6,776 nt of DNA from an uncultured Arenimonas sp. (GCA_946480565.1 CAMLKR010000128.1:1-6776); one strand, 5' to 3'; positions 1-6,281 are shown, counted from the stretch's first letter. Translations and numbers: made by a program. Notes: a model not told the origin generated them from the sequence alone.

Positions 1-574
1 ACTGCTTGGCCAGCCGCGATTCGACCGTGATCTCGATGGTCACTTCGTCGCTGACCGCCGGCGCGTAGCCGCCGACGCCGAAATCGCTGCGCTTGATGAC
101 GGTGCGGGCGTCGAAGCCGGCGGCCGGGGTCTTGGCCATCGGATGTTCGCCGACCTTGTTGACGGTCACGTCCAGAACGACCGGGCGAGTGATGCCGTGG
201 ATGGTCAGGTCGCCGGCGACCTTCAGCTGCCCCTCGCCCGCCGCGGTGACGCCGGTGCTGACGAAGGTGGCGGTGGGGTACTTCTCCGCGTCGAAGAAGT
301 CGGCGCTCAGCAGGTGCGTGTCCAGCTTCTCGACGCCGGTGCTGATGCTCGCCACCGGGATGGTGACCTTCACCGACGACTGGGTCGGGTCCGCGGGATC
401 GAACAGGAATTCGCTTTCGATGGCGTCGAAGCGGCCGGTGATGTTGGAGAAGCCAAAGTGGCTGTAGGTGAACTCCACCTGGGTATGGGTGGGGTCGATG
501 GTGTAGGTGTCGGCGGCCTGGGCGCCGAAGGTGGCGAGGGCGAGCAGGCTGGCGAGGGCAAGGCGCTTGAACAT
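1..574 (-). CDS. YceI family periplasmic protein (3' end off window)
   Basis: This gene encodes an exported YceI-family protein, a lipocalin-like beta-barrel that binds a polyisoprenoid-type lipid in the periplasm; the exact physiological role in most bacteria is unsettled. The first 191 residues are visible with no stop, and the family is usually about 190 residues, so only a few codons should be missing. Residues 1-20 form a signal peptide (MFKRLALASLLALATFGAQA, cleavage likely before ADTYTID). Family hallmarks follow: the opening strand YTIDPTHTQVEFTYSHFGFS, HLLSADFFDAEKYPTATF (87-104), LTIHGITRPVVL (123-134), RSDFG (162-166) and VSDEVTIEI (174-182). The ATG at 572-574 is preceded by a GGAG (bases 582-585, reverse strand) with a 7-base spacer, which supports this start. 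It diverges from the exported-protein gene at 841. The family assignment is firm; the ligand is unknown. Confidence 0.93.
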   Translation of the reverse strand, partial: MFKRLALASLLALATFGAQAADTYTIDPTHTQVEFTYSHFGFSNITGRFDAIESEFLFDPADPTQSSVKVTIPVASISTGVEKLDTHLLSADFFDAEKYPTATFVSTGVTAAGEGQLKVAGDLTIHGITRPVVLDVTVNKVGEHPMAKTPAAGFDARTVIKRSDFGVGGYAPAVSDEVTIEITVESRLAKQ

Positions 575-679
575 GGGTGGGCTCCGGGTGGGTGTCGGCC
601 CTGCGGCGGACGGGTCGGGTGGCGTCGCAGCGCCGGCGGCGGAAGGACCGGGCCGGGGCGCGGATCCTGGGTGCGGGCC

Positions 680-708
680 AGTTTAGGCAGCCGGGGTGTC
701 GCCGACAG
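680..708 (-). promoter_or_regulatory. Candidate sigma70 promoter for the yceI-type gene
   Basis: Reading leftward, CTGTCG (bases 708-703, 3 of 6 matches to TTGACA) is followed after exactly 17 bases by TAAACT (685-680, 4 of 6 matches to TATAAT). Transcription would begin near base 673 and leave a leader of roughly 100 bases before the ATG at 574. The match is modest. The support is the ideal spacing, the position in the divergent gap, and that this is one of the few AT-containing patches there. Its -35 overlaps the -35 of the rightward candidate. Confidence 0.3.
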
Positions 709-730
709 CCCGACCAGCAAAACGTATCGT
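702..730 (+). promoter_or_regulatory. Candidate sigma70 promoter for the exported-protein gene
   Basis: Reading rightward, CCGACA (702-707, 4 of 6 matches to TTGACA) is separated by exactly 17 bases from TATCGT (725-730, 4 of 6 matches to TATAAT). A start near base 737 would give a leader of about 104 bases before the ATG at 841. The boxes are imperfect, so this is a candidate only. Confidence 0.32.
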
Positions 731-830
731 TGCGACGACCGGATCGGGCCCCTGCCCCCGTGAATTCCATGCGAACGCGCCCTTCGCCGGCGCGTCCCGG
801 CCCGCCGACCGGCGCGCCGCCCCCCGCAAC

Positions 831-834
831 GGAG
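831..834 (+). promoter_or_regulatory. Shine-Dalgarno that fixes the start at 841
   Basis: GGAG lies 6 bases before the ATG at 841. The open frame continues upstream to base 577, but the signal peptide begins exactly at 841 and only this ATG has a well-spaced ribosome binding site, so the upstream extension is not coding. Confidence 0.75.
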
Positions 835-840
835 TTCCGC

Positions 841-1584
841 ATGAACCGTTCGTCCCTGTTCCTGGCCCTGCTGGCCACCGGCCTGGCCGCCCCCGCCCTC
901 GCCGCCAAGCCCGATCCCGTGCTCGCGCCCGCCGCCGTCACCATCGAGGAGGTCGGCGATGCCGGCAGCTTCGGCAAGAACGTGAAATGGCTGGGCCTGG
1001 CCTCCGGCTTCGTGCAGCTGCTCGACACCTGCACGCCGGCGCCGGGCGACCCCGCGCCCCTTAACTGCATCGAGGTCAACCCGGCCCCCGCCGTCACCAC
1101 CTTCAACCTGGGAAATCTCGACAGCGTCACCCTGCCCGGCCGCAGCACCGAGACCCTGATCTGCCACTGGCAGACGCCGATCGTCAGCTACAGCGCGGCC
1201 AACACCACCGCGTCCAGCTCGGTCTTCCAGCTGCGCGTGACCCCCGTCTACCGCATCCAGAGCGAAGTGCTGAACGACCCCGCCCTGATCGACCCGACCA
1301 CCGGCCTGCCCTTCGGCGGCGCGCTGGAACTGGCGCTGACCTCGATCAACCTGTCGTCGCAGATGGCGCCCGGCGATTTCGAGTTCGAAACCATCACCGG
1401 CACCCGCATGTGCATCGGCGGCCTAGTCAGCAAGGAAAGCCTTGTCGGTACCTATGGCCTGACCCCGGCGCAGGCGACCCGTTTCTTCCGTCGCCCGATC
1501 ACCATCAGCCTGGGCATCCGCGGCCAGTCGCGCCTGGTCGACGGCGCCACGATCAACGTCGGCACCCGCTTCGTCGGCGACTGA
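841..1584 (+). CDS. Unrecognised exported protein with four cysteines
   Basis: I do not recognise this 247-residue protein. Residues 1-21 are a clean Sec signal peptide (MNRSSLFLALLATGLAAPALA, cleavage before AKPDP). The mature part of about 226 residues has no further membrane segment. It is rich in Thr, Ser, Ala and Pro and alternates short hydrophobic strands with polar turns (for example SSVFQLRVTPVYRIQ and RRPITISLGIRGQSRLV), so a mostly beta fold is likely. Four cysteines (64, 76, 108, 191) could form two disulfides in the periplasm. There is no lipobox, LPXTG or recognisable catalytic motif. The start is supported by GGAG at 831-834. The gene has its own candidate promoter upstream and a strong hairpin just after the stop, so it is probably monocistronic. 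A periplasmic or secreted location is likely; the function is unknown. Confidence 0.85.
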   Translation: MNRSSLFLALLATGLAAPALAAKPDPVLAPAAVTIEEVGDAGSFGKNVKWLGLASGFVQLLDTCTPAPGDPAPLNCIEVNPAPAVTTFNLGNLDSVTLPGRSTETLICHWQTPIVSYSAANTTASSSVFQLRVTPVYRIQSEVLNDPALIDPTTGLPFGGALELALTSINLSSQMAPGDFEFETITGTRMCIGGLVSKESLVGTYGLTPAQATRFFRRPITISLGIRGQSRLVDGATINVGTRFVGD

Positions 1585-1589
1585 TCGGC

Positions 1590-1625
1590 CGGCAGTGGCA
1601 CCGCGGCCTCGCGGTGCCGCTGCTG
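1590..1625 (+). terminator. GC-rich hairpin after the exported-protein gene
   Basis: The arms 1590-1605 and 1610-1625 pair over 16 positions (14 Watson-Crick, two G-T) around the four-base loop GCCT; the inner nine pairs are perfect. It begins five bases after the TGA at 1582-1584. Only two T follow, so it lacks the U-tract of a classic intrinsic terminator. It may act as a weak terminator or as a 3' end that blocks exonucleases. Its position argues against the GTG at 1595 as start of the next gene, since that codon lies inside the stem. Confidence 0.55.
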
Positions 1626-1645
1626 TTCCGGCTACCCTGCGCGGG

Positions 1646-2599
1646 ATGGCCGCCCCCCCCGCTTCCTGCTGGTTCCTGCACGACGGCGCCGCCGGCCACC
1701 GGCAGCAGGCCCGCGCGCTGGCGACGGCGCTGTCTCCCGGGCCGGCCGAGTTCCTGCTGAAGGCGCGCCCGCCCTGGTCGTGGCTGGCGCCGCGACGGCT
1801 GCCGCGGGATCGCGCGGCCTTCGGGGCGGATTTCGCGGCCTCGCTGGCCGCGCCGCCGGCCCTGGCCATCGGCTGCGGACGCCGCGCCGCGCTGGCGACC
1901 CGCCAGCTTCGCGAGCGCGGCAGCCGGGTGGTGCAGGTCCTGCATCCGCGCCTGGACCCCTCGCTGTGGGACCTCGTGGTCGCGCCCGAACACGACGGCC
2001 AGACGGGCGCCAACGTCATCACGCTCTGCGGCAGCCTGCACCCGGTCGACGGCAGCTGGCTGGCCGACGCACGCGCGCAGTTCGCCCAGTTCGCGGCCCT
2101 GCCGGCGCCGCGCACCGTGGTGCTGCTGGGCGGGCCCACGCCGGCGGTGCGCTTCGACCGCGGCGCCTTCGAGGTGATGGCGGCCAAGCTGGAGCACTGG
2201 CTGGCGACCGAGGGCGGCAGCCTGATCGTGCTCGGTTCGCGGCGCACGCCCGACCTGATCGCGGTGCTGGCGCGCAGCTACTGGGCCGACACGCCCGGCC
2301 TGCGCTGGTTCGGCCCCGTGGACGGCGAAAATCCCTATGCCGGCGCGCTGGCCTGGGCCGACCGCTTCGTGGTGTCGCCGGACTCGGTGAACATGGTCTC
2401 GGAAGCCTGCGCCACCGAGGTCCCGGTCTACGTGGCCGAACCCGGGCGCGCCACCGGCCGGGTCCGCGCCTACCTTGACGAGCTGCTGCGCCGCGGCCGC
2501 ATCCGCGCCCAGGGCCGGCATCCGGAGTCCTTCCCGGTCGAGCCGCTGCGCGAAACCGCCCGCGTCGCGGCGCTGGTGCGCGAAAGGCTTGGTTTTTAG
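1646..2599 (+). CDS. ELM1/DUF1022 family protein (GT-B-like fold)
   Basis: This 317-residue protein belongs to the mitochondrial fission ELM1 family (DUF1022), named for the plant protein but common in proteobacteria, where its reaction is not established. The family is thought to share the GT-B fold of glycosyltransferases, so a role in cell-envelope glycan or lipid metabolism is an inference. Visible hallmarks are the opening motif WFLHDGAAGHRQQ (9-21), IGCGRRAA (75-82), VVQVLHPR followed by LVVAPEHD, the mid-protein strand TVVLLGGPTPAVRF, SLIVLGSRRTP, and the C-terminal signature DSVNMVSEACATEVPVYV (246-263). There is no signal peptide or membrane segment, so it should be cytosolic or peripheral. 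I chose the ATG at 1646 because it lies shortly before the conserved opening motif; an in-frame GTG at 1595 is buried in a hairpin. No good Shine-Dalgarno precedes the ATG. Codons 3-5 contain a run of eight C. It converges on glnE. Confidence 0.88.
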   Translation: MAAPPASCWFLHDGAAGHRQQARALATALSPGPAEFLLKARPPWSWLAPRRLPRDRAAFGADFAASLAAPPALAIGCGRRAALATRQLRERGSRVVQVLHPRLDPSLWDLVVAPEHDGQTGANVITLCGSLHPVDGSWLADARAQFAQFAALPAPRTVVLLGGPTPAVRFDRGAFEVMAAKLEHWLATEGGSLIVLGSRRTPDLIAVLARSYWADTPGLRWFGPVDGENPYAGALAWADRFVVSPDSVNMVSEACATEVPVYVAEPGRATGRVRAYLDELLRRGRIRAQGRHPESFPVEPLRETARVAALVRERLGF

Positions 2600-2720
2600 A
2601 CGCGGATAAACGCGGATAAGAGCAGATCAAACTTGGGGAATGCGCAGGTTTCGCCCGGGGTTGTTCTGCAGTTCTCACTCGATCCGCGTCAATCCGTGTT
2701 CATCCGCTTTGATCCGCGTC
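2599..2720. repeat. Intergenic repeat: opposed arrays of a 10-base unit
   Basis: The left arm (2599-2628, top strand) reads as three 10-base units: GACGCGGATA, AACGCGGATA and the degenerate AGAGCAGATC. The right arm (2681-2720, bottom strand) reads as four units in exact 10-base phase: GACGCGGATC, AAAGCGGATG, AACACGGATT, GACGCGGATC. Aligned as an inverted repeat, 23 of 32 positions match. The 52 bases between the arms show no unit. The element sits between two converging genes, touching the TAG of the ELM1-family gene on the left and overlapping the last 21 bases of glnE on the right. From memory, similar CGCGGAT arrays are scattered between genes in many environmental genomes; their mobility and role are not known to me. 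The paired arms could also fold in RNA and end transcription from both sides. Confidence 0.8.
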
Positions 2721-5510
2721 CAGAAATGCCAGGTCCATCCCGGCGCAGGCCGCCCGGATCACGGCGCGCGCGGCATCGAGCGCGGGATCGGGGGGCACCA
2801 GCCGCGGCCGCTGGTCGAGGGTGCAGTCCAGGCCGAGACCCAGCATCAGCGCATGGGCCTGCAGCAGGGCGTCCACGGTGGCCTGCGCCAGCACGCCGGC
2901 CTGTCCCAGCGCCCGCAGCAGCCCCGGCGTGTCGCGCGGCGCCAGCAGCCGCGGCGATGCGCCCGCGTGCTGCAGCACCAGCGCCTGCAGCAGGAACTCC
3001 AGGTCCACCAGGCCGCCCTCGCCCTGCTTGAGGTCGAAGCGCAGGGCATGGCTGCGGTCGAGTTCGGCGCGCATGCGCCGGCGCATCGCCCGCACGTCCT
3101 CGCGGATGGCCTGCGCTTCGCGCGGCGCCACCAGCGTGCGTGCGCGGATGGCCTCGAAGGCCGCGGCCACCGCAGCCGCGCCGGCGATCGGCCGCGCCCG
3201 CACCAGGGCCTGGCGCTCCCAGGTCCAGGCGCGCAGGTGCTGGTAGTCGGCGAAACTTTCCAGACTCGACACCAGCATGCCCTTGGCCCCGTCGGGACGC
3301 AGGCGCACGTCGATCTCATAGAGCTTGCCGGCGCCGGTGACGGAGCCGAGCAGGCTGACCAGGCGCTGGGCCAGGCGCGCGAAATAGCGGCCCGCGTCGA
3401 GCGGTCGTGCACCGTCCGAGGTGGCGTCGGGCGCGGCGTCGTGCAGGAAGACCAGGTCCAGGTCGGAGCCGAAACCCAGTTCGTGCCCGCCCAGGCTGCC
3501 GTAGCCCAGCACCGCCAGTCCGGCGCCCGGCACGCGGCCGTGCGCGGCGGCGATGTCGGCCTCGGCCAGGGCCAGGGTCGCCGCCAGCAGTGATTGCGCC
3601 AGCGCCGCCAGCCGGCGCGCGGCGTCCACCGGCGGCAGGCGCTGTCCCAGGGTCGCCAGCGCGATCCGGAAGCCGATCGCCTGGCGCAGCTCGTTCAAGG
3701 CGTTCAGCGCGGCCTCGGTGTCGCCCGGCGCCAGCGGCGCCAGCGCGTCGGCGACCAGCGCGTCGAACTCCGGTTCTTCCGGCACGGGGCCGGCGGCGCG
3801 CGAGTCGAGCAGTTCGTCCAGCAGCAGTGGATGTGCGGCCAGGCGTTCGGACAGCAGGGCGCTGCGCGCGGTGACGTCGGCCAGGCGTGCCAGGGCCGCC
3901 GGCTGTTCTTCCAGCAGCGCGAGATAGCTGGTGCGTCGCGTGATCGCCTGCAGCAGGGCCAGGCCGCGCGGCAGCGAGGCGTCCGGGGCCTGGCTGCGCG
4001 CGGCGGCCTCCACCAGCTGCGGCAGCACGTTGTCCAGCCGCTGGCGGCCGCGGGCGGACAGTGCGCGCACCGCCGGCGTGCGCGCGAAGTCGCGCAGCGC
4101 GGCGTCCTGGCCGGCGGCGTCGGTGAAGCCGGCGTCGGCGAGCACCGCGGCGTCGCCACCGTCGGGCAGGGCGCGCCAGTACTGCTCGATCGCGCCGGCG
4201 TGGCCGCGGCGGCGGCGGCGCGCCTCCAGCAGGCCCGAGAACTCCTCGGCCACCACGCTGCGGTGCGCATCCAGCGCGGAGAACATCGCCGCTTCGTCGG
4301 GAAAATCCAGCGCCAGCGCGATGCGGCGCCGCGCCAGCGGATCGTCCGGCAGCGCGTGCACCTGCTGGTCGCCGATCATCTGCACCCGGTTCTCGAGCCG
4401 GCGCAGGAAGCGGTACGCCGCCGCCAGGCGCTCGGCCGTGCTGCCGGCGATGTGTCCTGCGGCCGCCAGCGCGGACAGCGCCGGCAGCAGCGAGCGATGC
4501 CGCAGCGCCGGTTCGCGGCCGGCGCGGATCAGCTGCAGCGCCTGCACCAGGAACTCGACCTCTCGGATGCCGCCCGGCCCCAGCTTCAGATCCTCGGCCA
4601 GTTCGCGGCGCTGCACTTCGGCGGCGATCAGCGCCTTCATCTCGCGCAGACCGTCGAGCGCGCTGTAGTCGAGGTAGCGCCGGTACACGAAGGGCCGCAG
4701 TGTCTCGAGCAGGCGCTCGCCCGCGGCGATGTCGCCGGCCACGGGCCGCGCCTTGACCCAGGCGTAACGCTCCCAGTCGCGGCCCTCGCGCTGGTAGTAC
4801 TGCTCCATCGCGCCGAAGCTCAGCGCCAGCCGGCCGCTGGCGCCGAAGGGCCGCAGGCGCAGGTCCACGCGATGGCAGAAGCCGTCGGCGGTGACGTCGC
4901 CCAGCAGCTGGGCCAGCCGCTGGCCCAGGCGCGTGAACCAGGCCTCGGCGTCGAGCCCGCGGGCGCCATCGCTCTCGCCGTGTTCGGGGAAGGCGTAGAC
5001 CAGGTCCACGTCGGAACTGAAGTTGAGCTCGTCTCCGCCCAGCTTCCCCAGGCCGAACACCACCAGCGACTGCGGCTCGCCGGCCGCGTTGCGAACCACG
5101 CCGTGGCGTTCCGCCAGCGAGGCCGACAGCGCCGCCACACCCGCCTGCAGGGCCTGGTCGGCGATGCGGCTGCTGCCGGCGAGCGTGGCGTCGACGTCGT
5201 CGAGCCCGCGCAGATCGCGCCAGACCAGGCGCGTCGATTCGGCCGCGCGCCAGCGCCGCAAGCGCGCCGGCCAGTCGGCCTCCTGGCCGGGCTCGAGCGC
5301 CAGCGGTGCCGGCGGACCGTCGAGTGACTCCAGCAGTTCGGGCTGCCGGCACAGGGTGTCGATGGCGAAGTCGCTGCACCGGGCCAGCTTCGCCAGCGCT
5401 TCGCGCCGCAGCGGATCGGACAGCGCCGATGGCGCACGCTCCGAAAGGCGCGCGAGCGCACGTTCGACCAGGGCGGTCAGCGCGGGATCAGGCGACGCGT
5501 AGGGCGGCAT
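2700..5510 (-). CDS. glnE: Bifunctional glutamine synthetase adenylyltransferase/adenylyl-removing enzyme
   Basis: GlnE adds AMP from ATP to a tyrosine of glutamine synthetase, lowering its activity, and removes it by phosphorolysis, under control of the PII protein. At 936 residues it matches the usual length (about 940-950). Two nucleotidyltransferase domains are visible. The N-terminal, deadenylylating one has GLGKLGG (153-159), FSSDVDL (164-170; D167, D169) and VDLRLRPFG (215-223; D216), followed by GPGGIREVEFLVQ (311-323). The C-terminal, adenylylating one has GYGSLGG (669-675), GSDLDL (681-686; D683, D685) and IDVRLRPDG (733-741; D734), followed by KQGEGGLVDLEFLLQ (828-842). All expected metal-binding aspartates are present, so both activities should be intact. 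The second GYGxLGG motif has Ser672 where E. coli has Lys. The last codons (about DADQSG and the stop) are encoded by the neighbouring repeat. The ATG at 5508-5510 has no clear Shine-Dalgarno and lies 12 bases after the upstream gene's stop, which suggests an operon with translational coupling. Confidence 0.97.
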   Translation of the reverse strand: MPPYASPDPALTALVERALARLSERAPSALSDPLRREALAKLARCSDFAIDTLCRQPELLESLDGPPAPLALEPGQEADWPARLRRWRAAESTRLVWRDLRGLDDVDATLAGSSRIADQALQAGVAALSASLAERHGVVRNAAGEPQSLVVFGLGKLGGDELNFSSDVDLVYAFPEHGESDGARGLDAEAWFTRLGQRLAQLLGDVTADGFCHRVDLRLRPFGASGRLALSFGAMEQYYQREGRDWERYAWVKARPVAGDIAAGERLLETLRPFVYRRYLDYSALDGLREMKALIAAEVQRRELAEDLKLGPGGIREVEFLVQALQLIRAGREPALRHRSLLPALSALAAAGHIAGSTAERLAAAYRFLRRLENRVQMIGDQQVHALPDDPLARRRIALALDFPDEAAMFSALDAHRSVVAEEFSGLLEARRRRRGHAGAIEQYWRALPDGGDAAVLADAGFTDAAGQDAALRDFARTPAVRALSARGRQRLDNVLPQLVEAAARSQAPDASLPRGLALLQAITRRTSYLALLEEQPAALARLADVTARSALLSERLAAHPLLLDELLDSRAAGPVPEEPEFDALVADALAPLAPGDTEAALNALNELRQAIGFRIALATLGQRLPPVDAARRLAALAQSLLAATLALAEADIAAAHGRVPGAGLAVLGYGSLGGHELGFGSDLDLVFLHDAAPDATSDGARPLDAGRYFARLAQRLVSLLGSVTGAGKLYEIDVRLRPDGAKGMLVSSLESFADYQHLRAWTWERQALVRARPIAGAAAVAAAFEAIRARTLVAPREAQAIREDVRAMRRRMRAELDRSHALRFDLKQGEGGLVDLEFLLQALVLQHAGASPRLLAPRDTPGLLRALGQAGVLAQATVDALLQAHALMLGLGLDCTLDQRPRLVPPDPALDAARAVIRAACAGMDLAFLDADQSG

Positions 5511-5522
5511 GGCGGGATTGTG

Positions 5523-6122
5523 TCACTGGCCGGGCGACGGCGCCTCGATCACCTCGAAGTGGGTGATCCGGAATCCCAGGGCGCTGCGCTGTCCGTGCAG
5601 GCGCACCCGGAGCATGGGCTCCCGGTGGCGTCGGTGGAAAGCGGCCGAGGTGCACAGATGCTGGCCCATCAGCACGTAAAGCGGCCCGCCGTGCAGCCGG
5701 TGGTCGCAGGATCGCTTCCTGAAGCTCGCCTCGTTCCGCATCAGCGCATCGATGTGGTGGAGCTCGCCGAAGGCCGCGGCATGCGCCCAGGGCAGGCTCT
5801 TGGCGATGACGGGATAGGCCATCGCACCCAGCAGCACGGTGGCGCCGATGGCCATGATCGCTGCCGACGCAGGGTTGGCGGCGGTCGTCGCCGTTCCATT
5901 GATCTGGCCCGCCGCGAACAGCGCCGCCGATACGACGAAGCCGACAAGCAGCGCCAGGCCCATGCCCACCGGACCGGCCAGCCATTCCACGGGCACGACG
6001 TCCACCCAGATGCCGTGTGCGCACAGCAGCAGCATCAGGAAAAAACAAACGTAGGTCAGCTTGACGACACCGGCAGGCTTGCGGGTGCCGAACAGCAGTT
6101 CGTTGAAGTCGTGCTTCTTCAT
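5523..6122 (-). CDS. Unrecognised three-helix membrane protein upstream of glnE
   Basis: I do not recognise this 199-residue protein. A basic, cytosolic N-terminus (KKHDFNELLFGTRK) is followed by three hydrophobic segments at about 21-40, 52-73 and 86-107, then a hydrophilic C-terminal domain of about 90 residues. With the positive-inside rule this domain lies in the periplasm. It is rich in His and Arg and has two cysteines (139 and 157) that could pair there; C26 and C34 lie in the first helix. The C-terminal stretch PMLRVRLHGQRSALGFRITHFEVIE looks like beta strands. The frame stays open to base 6254, but that extension would read through the terminator at 6148-6188, and the ATG at 6122 gives the natural membrane-protein N-terminus; its upstream AGGG is a weak, very close ribosome site. 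It lies 12 bases before glnE on the same strand, so co-transcription is likely. The function is unknown. Confidence 0.8.
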   Translation of the reverse strand: MKKHDFNELLFGTRKPAGVVKLTYVCFFLMLLLCAHGIWVDVVPVEWLAGPVGMGLALLVGFVVSAALFAAGQINGTATTAANPASAAIMAIGATVLLGAMAYPVIAKSLPWAHAAAFGELHHIDALMRNEASFRKRSCDHRLHGGPLYVLMGQHLCTSAAFHRRHREPMLRVRLHGQRSALGFRITHFEVIEAPSPGQ

Positions 6123-6147
6123 GCCCTGACCACATCGGCCACGCCGG

Positions 6148-6188
6148 AAAAAAAGAAAGCCCGCAGCGCGATGCAGCTGCGGGCTTTC
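6148..6188 (-). terminator. Intrinsic terminator after mgtE, just before the membrane-protein gene
   Basis: On the bottom strand a perfect 13-base-pair stem (6188-6176 with 6167-6155, GAAAGCCCGCAGC pairing with its complement) closes an eight-base loop and is followed directly by seven T (6154-6148). This is a textbook Rho-independent terminator pointing leftward. It lies about 94 bases beyond the mgtE stop and ends 25 bases before the ATG at 6122. It either ends the mgtE transcript or acts as an attenuator in the leader of the membrane-protein/glnE unit. On the top strand seven A precede the stem and no T-run follows it, so it is directional. Confidence 0.88.
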
Positions 6189-6261
6189 AGCTCCCTCCCC
6201 CACGTCGGAAGCGCTGGCATCGTGGCCCGGTGCCGGAACGCTTGCACGTTGCACTGCACCA

Positions 6262-6277
6262 TGTACCGGGCAGTACA
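6262..6277. repeat. Short inverted repeat TGTAC-N6-GTACA
   Basis: TGTAC (6262-6266) and GTACA (6273-6277) form an exact 5-base inverted repeat around six bases, starting four bases beyond the mgtE stop. It could be a small hairpin at the mgtE 3' end or an operator half-site pair for the downstream unit. At this length chance is a fair explanation. Confidence 0.3.
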
Positions 6278-6281
6278 GGAA

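Noticed and set aside
577..840. Upstream extension of the exported-protein frame
   Set aside because: The signal peptide and Shine-Dalgarno both place the start at 841; the extension covers the promoter region and is Arg/Pro-rich.
370..1167. 265-codon bottom-strand frame across the divergent promoter region
   Set aside because: It overlaps yceI out of frame and the exported-protein gene, and its translation is repetitive Pro/Arg/Gly-rich; a GC artefact.
1553..2521. 322-codon open frame on the bottom strand opposite the ELM1-family gene
   Set aside because: Its translation is low-complexity Gly/Arg/Ala/Gln with no family signature, while the sense strand carries a clear conserved protein.
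2599..2720. CRISPR-like array
   Set aside because: The units are only 10 bases long and contiguous, with no unique spacers and opposite orientations in the two arms.
4206..4226. GCG/GGC trinucleotide run in glnE coding for consecutive arginines
   Set aside because: It is a short low-complexity stretch in the linker between the two GlnE domains, common in GC-rich genes, with no sign of function.
3594..5327. 577-codon open frame on the top strand opposite glnE
   Set aside because: It is antisense to a fully conserved glnE, has a low-complexity Gln/Arg/Ala-rich translation with no motif, and is the expected by-product of high GC at third codon positions.
6119..6262. 47-codon bottom-strand frame whose TGA overlaps the ATG at 6122 (ATGA), containing three Phe codons
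   Set aside because: It looks like a leader peptide with translational coupling, but the Phe codons fall after the terminator stem and not before it, there is no clear ribosome site, and the frame reads through the terminator; probably chance.
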